Made by a program: the position numbers and the translations under genes
Assembly (NCBI GenBank): GCA_021811635.1
Contig: JAJZNS010000044.1
Coordinates: 1 to 5,136, forward strand
Origin: Thermoplasmata archaeon
GTDB taxonomy: Archaea > Thermoplasmatota > Thermoplasmata > Thermoplasmatales > Thermoplasmataceae
Reading direction: 5' to 3'
DNA: 5,136 nucleotides
The notes under the pieces: generated by a model
What the model saw: the letters and a program-made list of their open reading frames with translations, nothing else
Told to the model about the DNA's origin: nothing
Database searches by the model: none
In this document: piece after piece, positions 1-4,924 of the stretch
How the letters are laid out: each line of letters starts with the position of its first letter
Position numbering within the stretch: position 1 is the stretch's first letter

Positions 1-452
1 TTCATGTTTGTCGGCCTGTAACCGAGCTTCTCGTACAGGGAAATGGCAACGCTGTTGTGGCCGAACACGTGGAGGTTGATCGACCTAATCCCCCTTGCCC
101 TGAGAAATTCCTCAAGCGCAAGCATTGCGCCCTCCCCAAATCCCTTTCCCCTGTGTTCGGGCCAGACCACGATGTCCCATATGTAGGCGCCCTTCAACTC
201 CCTGTTCTCAGCCTCGAACCAGAGAATGCCGGCTCTCTCCCCATTTTCCGGGACGATGCTCATCACAGAATGCCCGGGGGTATCCTTTCCCCGTGGCAGC
301 AGTTCAGAGAATGCCCGCCTTGATTTCTCCATGGCGTCCTCTGGCTGCCAGTTACCAGATTTTACCTTCTCTTCGGCATAATTCTTCACAGAAAATTCCA
401 TGTATCGCCTGAATTCCTCCTCATCCACGGGAACAAGTTTCACGCCTGTCAT
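1..452 (-). CDS. GNAT family N-acetyltransferase, YycN-like (C-terminus cut by window edge)
   Basis: Probably transfers an acetyl group from acetyl-CoA to an amine; the acceptor cannot be told from sequence. I translated the minus strand by hand: 150 residues are visible and no stop is reached at base 1. The N-terminal half has the YxEEKVKSGNW and LLPRGKDTP blocks, close to what I recall of Bacillus YycN. Motif A follows, DIVVWPEHRGKGFG, whose RGKGFG loop is the pyrophosphate-binding R/Q-x-x-G-x-G/A signature. Motif B is INLHVFGHNSVAISLYEKLGY, with the HN..A..LYEK.G pattern of GNATs. Only about 5-10 residues should be missing compared with YycN (about 156 residues). I start at ATG 452 (MTGVKLVPVD) because this matches the family N-terminus and lies about 35 bases from a TATA-like box. 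An in-frame ATG at 467 would add five residues. Family call is firm, substrate unknown. Confidence 0.9.
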   Translation of the reverse strand, partial: MTGVKLVPVDEEEFRRYMEFSVKNYAEEKVKSGNWQPEDAMEKSRRAFSELLPRGKDTPGHSVMSIVPENGERAGILWFEAENRELKGAYIWDIVVWPEHRGKGFGEGAMLALEEFLRARGIRSINLHVFGHNSVAISLYEKLGYRPTNM

Positions 453-483
453 ACGGTTACGTGCCATTCAGGGCATGCCGGTG

Positions 484-494
484 CATAAGCTTTC
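484..494 (-). promoter_or_regulatory. Weak TATA-like box for the GNAT gene
   Basis: On the minus strand the sequence GAAAGCTTATG lies about 20 bases before ATG 467 and about 35 bases before ATG 452. A TATA centre near 487 would put transcription start near 461, between the two ATGs, which favours 452 as the start codon. No Shine-Dalgarno sequence precedes either ATG. The match to an archaeal box A is poor, so this is tentative. Confidence 0.3.
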
Positions 495-620
495 GCGGCG
501 TGGACAAGGGAAATGCGTTGCGGGCATTCAATATCCGGGTTGCCCAGGTTTTGGGAACGGCAGCGAAATCCAACCGGGGAAATGCCAGGCTGTGGGATGT
601 GAACGCCCTGGAACCAGTCG

Positions 621-1559
621 TCAAAGCCACTCCCACACCTTTTCATCCAGGGCTGAATAGTGTTCGACAACGGGCTTGAGATCGTGCTCCGTGCCGCCCA
701 TTGACATTATGTAGGACACGTAATCGCCTGCCCCCGTTGACTGTACGATGGTGGTATCCACCAGTCTTCCGTGTTCCTTTGTCAGGAAGAAGGCTAGCCT
801 CGGGATCCTGAGCATCCTATCCTTGCCACCTCCGCGCAGGATTCCAAGATCGTCGGCATAAGTCTCGTACACATTGTCTGTTTTGGAGATCTCCGTTAAG
901 CCACTGAAGTCCAGCGGTTTGGTGGAGTAGAGAATAATCCGCGCTCCCCCCTTGGGTATGTGGCGGTTCTCCACCTCAGCCACAACCTCCCCGGTATCGC
1001 TCTTCAGATATTTCAGAAGGCCGATGCTGTCCGGCATATCGACAGAGTACCTGACGAGCGAGAGCTGGGATTCGCGATGTATCCCCATCATCCTTTCCCT
1101 GAGACCCTCAGATTCCCTCATGCTTTCCAGCCTGAATGCAGGGGGGTTCTCGCCATTCCCTGAGAGAATTTCGATTATGTCTGCCGCAACGCTGTTGTGG
1201 AACCTGAAATCCAAGAACAGTTCTCCCCTCATCAGGTATGAGTCATTCATTGTCACGGATCGGGTCGCCATAATGCGGTGAATGGTGTCGATGCACTCAG
1301 GATTCTCCATCTTTTCTGCAAGCGTGTAATAGTATGTCCTGTCCGTCACATCATTCCTTGCGACAATGGCCGCAAGGCTTCCATGGGGCATCATCTCCTT
1401 GTCAAAGTACATCTGGAGGTATCCCTCGCCGTTCTCCTCGAAGATGTAGGCAGGCGTCCTGCCCTGAAGCGTTGAGATTACCCTGAAAACGCCCTCGCTC
1501 TGCTTCACCGCTATTATCAGCCGCCTGTCAAGCTTCCGATAGGCTTCAGAAATCCTCAT
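621..1559 (-). CDS. Hypothetical protein, 312 residues, no recognised family
   Basis: I do not recognise this protein. It is a complete ORF, ATG at 1559 and TGA at 621, with an in-frame TGA immediately before the ATG, so this ATG is the first possible in that frame. It looks soluble: no signal peptide and no membrane segment. Composition is mixed alpha/beta and charged. The N-terminal part (about 1-80) reads as alternating strands (LIIAVKQSEGVFRVIST, TPAYIFEENGEGYLQMYF). A strand-helix unit follows at 114-133 (LFLDFRFHNSVAADIIEILS), then a charged helix with many Arg/Glu at 142-163. The C-terminal half has short strands (GGARIILYS), a glycine stretch GILRGGGKD and ends in KVWEWL. There are no cysteine clusters, Walker motif or helix-turn-helix that I can see. 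A distant relation to the ligand-binding part of Bat-like archaeal regulators crossed my mind but is not supported by a motif. An SD-like site and a possible coupled leader ORF precede it. Confidence 0.85.
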   Translation of the reverse strand: MRISEAYRKLDRRLIIAVKQSEGVFRVISTLQGRTPAYIFEENGEGYLQMYFDKEMMPHGSLAAIVARNDVTDRTYYYTLAEKMENPECIDTIHRIMATRSVTMNDSYLMRGELFLDFRFHNSVAADIIEILSGNGENPPAFRLESMRESEGLRERMMGIHRESQLSLVRYSVDMPDSIGLLKYLKSDTGEVVAEVENRHIPKGGARIILYSTKPLDFSGLTEISKTDNVYETYADDLGILRGGGKDRMLRIPRLAFFLTKEHGRLVDTTIVQSTGAGDYVSYIMSMGGTEHDLKPVVEHYSALDEKVWEWL

Positions 1560-1618
1560 TCAGCACCTTCAAATTCATCACATACATAACTGTGTGCAAG
1601 GAGGTAACCTTTCACCAT
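1556..1618 (-). CDS. Possible 20-residue leader ORF, stop overlaps the next start
   Basis: ATG at 1618 opens a 20-codon frame, MVKGYLLAHSYVCDEFEGAE, that ends in TGA at 1558-1556. This TGA overlaps the ATG of the 312-residue gene as ATGA, the classic arrangement for translational coupling. A TATA-like box (TTAAAT) lies about 27 bases before this ATG, so a transcript could begin almost at it and be read leaderless. The frame is open further upstream (ATG at 1628-1630 gives 24 residues; ATG at 1723 gives 55), so the start is not certain. Nothing in the peptide marks a known attenuator: no run of one amino acid. It could be a chance frame; the overlap and the box position are the only support. 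Confidence 0.3.
   Translation of the reverse strand: MVKGYLLAHSYVCDEFEGAE
1564..1569 (-). promoter_or_regulatory. Shine-Dalgarno site of the 312-residue gene
   Basis: AAGGTG ends four bases before ATG 1559 and matches the archaeal consensus GGAGGTGATC in the core AGGTG. It supports this ATG as start and suggests that the gene, unlike its apparently leaderless neighbours, is translated from an internal site on a transcript with a leader. The site lies inside the 20-codon leader ORF. Confidence 0.55.
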
Positions 1619-1641
1619 TCCGCAATTCATGACATAGAAGA

Positions 1642-1650
1642 GATTTAAGG
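1642..1650 (-). promoter_or_regulatory. TATA-like box upstream of the 312-residue gene
   Basis: CCTTAAATC on the minus strand resembles an archaeal box A. A start of transcription about 26 bases downstream would fall near 1620, giving a leader of about 60 bases before ATG 1559 and almost none before ATG 1618. It follows the stop of the 45-codon ORF by three bases, which fits a boundary between two transcription units. Confidence 0.4.
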
Positions 1651-1652
1651 TT

Positions 1653-1790
1653 TCAGGTATGCATTGCGCCGATCGGCTTATTGGCCCAGAAAAAATCCAT
1701 GGCCCGTTTTTCCTTGTGATCATCTGCTTTATCCCCTACAACCGCATTCTTGAACGCTGACGAGGCAGCCTGATCGCCGGCGGCATCCAT
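1653..1790 (-). CDS. Possible small protein of 45 residues or gene remnant
   Basis: ATG at 1790 to TGA at 1655-1653 encodes 45 residues beginning MDAAGDQAASSAFKNAVVGD and ending FFWANKPIGAMHT. The peptide is rich in Ala, Asp and Lys and reads like a real soluble segment: an Ala-rich helix, a charged stretch KADDHKEKRA, then an aromatic-Pro tail. I cannot place it in a family. No SD or TATA box is convincing before the ATG. The frame stays open another 13 codons upstream to a TGA near 1831 and is also protein-like there (PPSWHAVF), so it may be the C-terminal remnant of a longer lost gene. It would lie 69 bases after the dehydrogenase stop in the same direction, so it could share that transcript. 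Use of CGG for Arg departs from the AGG/AGA of its neighbours. Confidence 0.3.
   Translation of the reverse strand: MDAAGDQAASSAFKNAVVGDKADDHKEKRAMDFFWANKPIGAMHT
1690..1695 (-). terminator. Oligo-T run, possible archaeal terminator of the dehydrogenase transcript
   Basis: Six T residues in a row on the minus strand, about 165 bases past the dehydrogenase stop. Archaeal RNA polymerase can terminate at oligo-T without a hairpin. The run also encodes Phe-Phe in the 45-codon ORF, so it may simply be coding sequence. There is no stable hairpin next to it. Confidence 0.15.
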
Positions 1791-1859
1791 AAAGACCGCG
1801 TGCCATGAGGGAGGAAGATGAGGGCATCATATCAATGATCAGCCAGGAAAATGGATCGG

Positions 1860-2753
1860 CTACTTCAGTGGCGCGATCCGGTAGTAATCGTACCAGCCCC
1901 CCCTGCTCCCTGCTTTCTTTCCCAGATAGCCCGCGTGCACAAGCTTCTCCAGTGACGGGGTAGGGGCATAGGCTGCATTTCCCGTTTCCTTGAACATGTA
2001 TTCGGCTATGTGCAGCATGGTGTCCAGCCCTATCAGGTCCCCAAGCTCAAACGGGCCCATGGGGAAACCGAATGCCAGCTTCGACATCTGGTCTATCTCC
2101 CTGATTCCGGCGATCCCCATATCGAAAAGCCGGTATGCTTCCATTGACCATGAGTTGATGAAGCGGGTGGTGAAAAATCCGGGCCCGTCGTTCACCGTGA
2201 TTGGGATCTTTCCCATTTTTTCAGAGACGGAAACGACAAGTTTCAGCGTTTCCTCTGAAGTCTGCGGCCCCTTTACCACCTCGACAAGCTGCATCACCTG
2301 GGGAGGGTTGAACCAGTGCATGCCCACAAACCTGTCACCCCTCTTCACAAATGATGCAAGGTCGTCAATCCTTATCCCTGAAGTATTGGACGCGAACACG
2401 GTTTCCGGCGGGCATATGGAATCGAGCCTGGAGAATATCTCCCCCTTTACCTTCAGGTCCTCGGTCACCGCCTCAACAATTAGGCTGCATTCCGAGAGGG
2501 ATTTGATATCGGCCGATGTGGATATCCTGGAAACGGTCTGTTTCAGATCCGCTTCCGTCATCCTGCCCTTCTCGACCTGCTTCTGGAGTCCGAATCTTCC
2601 GCTGACTATTGAATCCATTCCCTTCCTGAGAAAATCCTCGCTAATGTCGTTCATGATTACATGGTAACCATGCCTGGCGAAGGTCACTGCAATCCCATGC
2701 CCCATGACGCCTGATCCGACAACGCCAATTTTTTTCAGGTTTTCAAGCTGCAT
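1860..2753 (-). CDS. 3-hydroxyacyl-CoA dehydrogenase (stand-alone)
   Basis: Oxidises (S)-3-hydroxyacyl-CoA to 3-oxoacyl-CoA with NAD+, the third step of beta-oxidation, or the hydroxybutyryl-CoA step of a related pathway; cytosolic. The 297 residues are the usual length for the single-function enzyme. The N-terminal Rossmann domain has GSGVMG at 13-18 and Asp36 at the end of strand 2, expected to bind the NAD ribose. IVEAVTED at 92-99 is the conserved E-A-V-x-E block. Catalytic residues by alignment to the human mitochondrial enzyme from memory: Ser125 in SNTSG, His146 in GMHWFNPPQVMQLVEV, and Glu158, with the His-Glu spacing of 12 kept. The residue matching human Asn208 is Thr196 (DGPGFFTTRF), as in the trifunctional-protein alpha type. 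The C-terminal dimer domain has GFPMGPFELGDLIGLD and LGKKAGSRGGWYDY. ATG 2753 is chosen because the Rossmann strand begins eight residues later. No thiolase, hydratase or ligase gene is visible nearby. Confidence 0.96.
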   Translation of the reverse strand: MQLENLKKIGVVGSGVMGHGIAVTFARHGYHVIMNDISEDFLRKGMDSIVSGRFGLQKQVEKGRMTEADLKQTVSRISTSADIKSLSECSLIVEAVTEDLKVKGEIFSRLDSICPPETVFASNTSGIRIDDLASFVKRGDRFVGMHWFNPPQVMQLVEVVKGPQTSEETLKLVVSVSEKMGKIPITVNDGPGFFTTRFINSWSMEAYRLFDMGIAGIREIDQMSKLAFGFPMGPFELGDLIGLDTMLHIAEYMFKETGNAAYAPTPSLEKLVHAGYLGKKAGSRGGWYDYYRIAPLK

Positions 2754-2773
2754 CGTACTTGATCGGGTGGGCG

Positions 2774-2782
2774 TTCATAATG
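2774..2782 (-). promoter_or_regulatory. TATA-like box of the dehydrogenase gene
   Basis: CATTATGAA on the minus strand is centred about 25 bases before ATG 2753. No Shine-Dalgarno sequence lies between the box and the ATG, so a leaderless transcript is the simplest reading. The rest of the 2754-2928 gap shows no gene or strong repeat to me. Confidence 0.4.
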
Positions 2783-2928
2783 TTTCCAGCCTGGCATTGG
2801 TGACGTGTGGGATCGGCGATCATTCTCCGGAGATGTTTCATGCGGACCGGAACAGCTGGGGGCGTAGAATGCATCACCATTTAGCTGCAGCCTTTGGCCA
2901 GGCGCCAGAGTCCGGGTCAGGGAAGATC

Positions 2929-3372
2929 TCACTTACCCCTGTTGCGCAGATCTGTAAATTTGTGAACTGAATACCTGCCATCCCTGTCCACGTAAACGGC
3001 AGTGGATTGGGTGAGAACCGCATTATCGATAATGTCATGGCACGACGCCCTGATCGAGCTCATCAGGTCAACCACATTGCCCGACAGCTTCACGCCTGCA
3101 TGATCGGATTCACTCAGCACCTTTTTTGCCGCGTCGAGGAGGTGGGTGCCTTTCTCTATGAGGATGGTGGCAGCGGAGTTCATCCTGCCAATAATTTCCA
3201 GCGTATTTCTGGCTCTCTCTATCTTCCTCCTCGCCCTGCTCTCAAGAACAAGCACGTTCTGCACCCCCGTCCCTATCAGGGTGGCAATCTCCCTGGTGCT
3301 CTTTCCTTCCGATCTGAGCTCGATGATCTGCCACTGCCTGGCTGTGAGTATGGAATTGCTACTGTCGTTCAT
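2929..3372 (-). CDS. Tfx-type DNA-binding transcriptional regulator
   Basis: A 147-residue protein with the hallmark N-terminal helix-turn-helix of the Tfx family. Residues 9-58 carry LTARQWQIIELRSEGKSTREIA, TLIGTGVQNVLVLESRARRKI and ERARNTL, matching the family pattern LTxRQxxVLxLRxxGxxxxEIAxxLGTxxxNVxxxExRAxxxIExAxxTL. The founding member from Methanothermobacter binds next to the molybdenum formylmethanofuran dehydrogenase operon. The rest (about 60-147) is an alpha/beta domain typical in length for the family, possibly for sensing or dimer formation; its ligand is unknown. I start at ATG 3372, right before the HTH, because a TATA-like box is centred about 30 bases upstream. The frame is open for 78 more codons upstream, but those run antisense into the transporter gene and look non-coding. 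It is divergent from the MFS gene, which makes that gene and itself the likely targets. Confidence 0.92.
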   Translation of the reverse strand: MNDSSNSILTARQWQIIELRSEGKSTREIATLIGTGVQNVLVLESRARRKIERARNTLEIIGRMNSAATILIEKGTHLLDAAKKVLSESDHAGVKLSGNVVDLMSSIRASCHDIIDNAVLTQSTAVYVDRDGRYSVHKFTDLRNRGK

Positions 3373-3386
3373 TTGTGTCTTAACTA

Positions 3387-3400
3387 TAACAAAGTTGTTA
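3387..3400. repeat. Palindrome TAACAA-AG-TTGTTA, candidate operator
   Basis: A perfect inverted repeat with six-base arms and a two-base spacer lies between the regulator's TATA box and its start codon. A bound dimer there would cover the path of RNA polymerase, so repression of the regulator's own gene is a reasonable guess. The half-site TAACAA recurs in the same orientation at 3429-3434, 42 bases away (about four helical turns), directly against the transporter's TATA box. That this is the Tfx site is inference; no Tfx consensus was available to compare. Confidence 0.5.
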
Positions 3401-3408
3401 ATAATATG
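3398..3408 (-). promoter_or_regulatory. TATA box of the Tfx-type regulator
   Basis: CATATTATTAA on the minus strand, preceded by purine-rich GGGAG as a possible BRE. A start of transcription about 26 bases downstream would be near 3376, only a few bases before ATG 3372, so the mRNA would be nearly leaderless. The 14-bp palindrome overlaps its downstream edge. Confidence 0.55.
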
Positions 3409-3428
3409 CTCCCTCGAGCGAGAGGAAT

Positions 3429-3434
3429 TAACAA
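3429..3434 (+). promoter_or_regulatory. Third TAACAA half-site beside the transporter promoter
   Basis: TAACAA abuts the TATA box at 3435. With its flank, ATTAACAA (3427-3434) is the reverse complement of TTGTTAAT at 3395-3402. The site occupies the BRE position, so a protein bound here could block or aid TFB. Being only six to eight bases in an AT-rich stretch, it could be chance. Confidence 0.35.
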
Positions 3435-3444
3435 TATTTATAAT
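3435..3444 (+). promoter_or_regulatory. TATA box of the MFS transporter gene
   Basis: TATTTATAAT is the strongest box A in the window. Counting about 26 bases from its centre puts transcription start at 3465-3467, that is at or two bases before ATG 3467. This decides the start of the transporter: the in-frame ATG at 3443 lies inside the box and would not be on the transcript. Confidence 0.65.
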
Positions 3445-3466
3445 GAAAGGCAACTTCTTCGCCGGG

Positions 3467-4852
3467 ATGGAAGGGGATCCACGTTTAGCGGTCGCGAGGT
3501 TTGTCTTCACCAGGGAAAACCTGAGGATGCCACTCTTCATATTCCTGGCTGCTGCAGGCATCTTCATTGACGTGTGGGATCTTACCGCGCTGGGAATAGT
3601 CCTCACCCCTTTCAGGAACTATTTCGATCCCGGATCGGCAATGCTGGCCCTGGCAGTGAGCTCCGCGAACATCGGTGCGGTCTTCGGCGCCATTTTCGGT
3701 GGGCTGCTCACGGACAGGCTGGGCAGGCGATCTATGTTCATCTACAGCATGATAATCTTCGTGGTGACCGCATTCCTGCAGGCGCTGTCAACAAACATCT
3801 ACGAGTTCACGATTTTCAGGACGATAATGGGGTTCGGCCTCGGATCGGACGTAGCAACCGGGTTCTCATACATATATGAGTTCATAAGCGACAGCCAGAG
3901 GAGAAAATTCTACTCCCTCTGGGCATACGCGTTCTCAGCGACGGCGATTCTTGCAGTGCTTGTAAGCATGATATTCTATTACGCCACATACAGCGACAAC
4001 CTGATCTGGAGAGTGCCCTTCATACTGGGCGGCTTCTTTGCAACCGTGATCATAATCCTGAGATACAGGATCCCGGAAACGCCCATATGGCTGGCTTACA
4101 GCGGAAGATACCGGAAGGCCAGGGAAGTTCTGCAGTCCGTTTACGGCGAGATTCCTGAAGGGATACCGCTTGAGGACGGGAAGAGGGGCACCCTCACCAT
4201 GATCAGGATGCTGAAGGATGTCTTTGCCATCGGTAAGAACAGGGTACTTGGCTTTGCAATGTCCCTGAATGTCATAGTGGGGGTGATAAGCTGGGGATTC
4301 AGCTTCTACGTGACATACTCCCTGACTTCCCTCGGGATCACGTCATTTGCCGGCGCTCTCTTCTTTGATCTCTTCATTTATGGTTCCGCCTTTGCAGGAT
4401 CATTCCTAAGTCCCTATTTCGCCGGAAAGGCAGGCACAAGGTACGCATCCGTGATCCCTTCCTTCGGGATAGCAGTAACGCTGTCGCTGGCACTCCTCGC
4501 GGCTCTCGGGTTTATCTCCATAATCTATTTTGTGCCGCTTTCCGCAGCCACCCTGTTCCTGGAATATCTTGGCCCGATGTCATACAATGCCATAGTGAAC
4601 CACGCATTCCCTTCCTCGGTGAGGGGATCAGTGAACGGCGTGAATTACATGGTGAACAAGATCGTGGAGGCGATCACCGGGTTCTTAGGTTTCCTTATCA
4701 TAGCAGCACTCGGTAACGCGCGGGAGATTGCAGTGCTTCTCTTCCTGACGGTGCTTTTCTCAATGATCGCGCTGGTTCTGGGATCAAACGTATTCCAGAT
4801 GGACCCGGGGAAGGTGGAGTCTGAGACTGTAGCGGGTAGCTATTCTTCCTGA
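3467..4852 (+). CDS. MFS transporter, sugar-porter / metabolite:H+ symporter type
   Basis: An integral membrane permease of 461 residues, the usual MFS length, with about twelve hydrophobic segments in two sets of six and a central cytoplasmic loop near 200-255. TM1 (about 22-46) carries two acidic residues, Asp35 and Asp38, in FIDVWDL, as in proton-coupled members. Motif A, GGLLTDRLGRR (78-88), lies between TM2 and TM3. TM4-5 have RTIMGFGLGSDVATGFSYIYE (118-138) followed by the QRRKF loop, and PETPIWL (203-209) matches the PESPRWL signature after TM6. The late FPSSVRGSVNG block is also typical of this branch. The substrate cannot be read from sequence; sugars, organic acids or aromatic acids are all possible. 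ATG 3467 is preferred over 3443 because of the TATA position. It is divergent from the Tfx-type regulator, which probably controls it, and convergent with the macro-domain gene. Confidence 0.95.
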   Translation: MEGDPRLAVARFVFTRENLRMPLFIFLAAAGIFIDVWDLTALGIVLTPFRNYFDPGSAMLALAVSSANIGAVFGAIFGGLLTDRLGRRSMFIYSMIIFVVTAFLQALSTNIYEFTIFRTIMGFGLGSDVATGFSYIYEFISDSQRRKFYSLWAYAFSATAILAVLVSMIFYYATYSDNLIWRVPFILGGFFATVIIILRYRIPETPIWLAYSGRYRKAREVLQSVYGEIPEGIPLEDGKRGTLTMIRMLKDVFAIGKNRVLGFAMSLNVIVGVISWGFSFYVTYSLTSLGITSFAGALFFDLFIYGSAFAGSFLSPYFAGKAGTRYASVIPSFGIAVTLSLALLAALGFISIIYFVPLSAATLFLEYLGPMSYNAIVNHAFPSSVRGSVNGVNYMVNKIVEAITGFLGFLIIAALGNAREIAVLLFLTVLFSMIALVLGSNVFQMDPGKVESETVAGSYSS

Positions 4853-4924
4853 AACATCGCCCCAGATTGGGAAGAATAGACAGCATATGATCGAGCCCGG
4901 GGGGATGGCTGGATGCGCTGCCGG

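Noticed and set aside
449..670. Minus-strand frame of 73 codons spanning the end of the 312-residue gene and the following gap
   Set aside because: Overlaps the end of a better gene and the start of the GNAT gene; no SD and no family resemblance.
46..1200. Exact 15-base repeat GCAACGCTGTTGTGG at 46-60 and 1186-1200, encoding HNSVA in both the GNAT and the 312-residue protein
   Set aside because: Flanking bases and residues diverge at once, and the unknown protein lacks the GNAT acetyl-CoA loop. Most likely coincidence of a common peptide with the same codons.
1598..1605. Plus-strand AAGGAGGT, a perfect Shine-Dalgarno match
   Set aside because: No ATG, GTG or TTG start follows at a useful distance on the plus strand.
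1990..2667. Long plus-strand frame of 225 codons inside the dehydrogenase
   Set aside because: Antisense shadow: Ser/Pro/Thr-rich residues without domain, opposite a strongly conserved enzyme.
3146..3466. N-terminal extension of the transporter by up to 107 residues
   Set aside because: It is antisense to the Tfx coding sequence and crosses the promoter region; the MFS fold starts after 3467.
3007..3570. Plus-strand frame of 187 codons over the Tfx gene and intergenic region
   Set aside because: Antisense shadow that also crosses both promoters; no recognisable protein features.
3373..3606. N-terminal extension of the Tfx-type protein by 78 residues
   Set aside because: It runs antisense through the transporter's start and the shared promoter, with no domain content.
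4853..4924. Short inverted repeats CCCA-GAT-TGGG (4861-4871) and AGCC...GGCT (4894-4910) in the convergent gap as a terminator
   Set aside because: Stems are only four bases and there is no oligo-T run on either strand.
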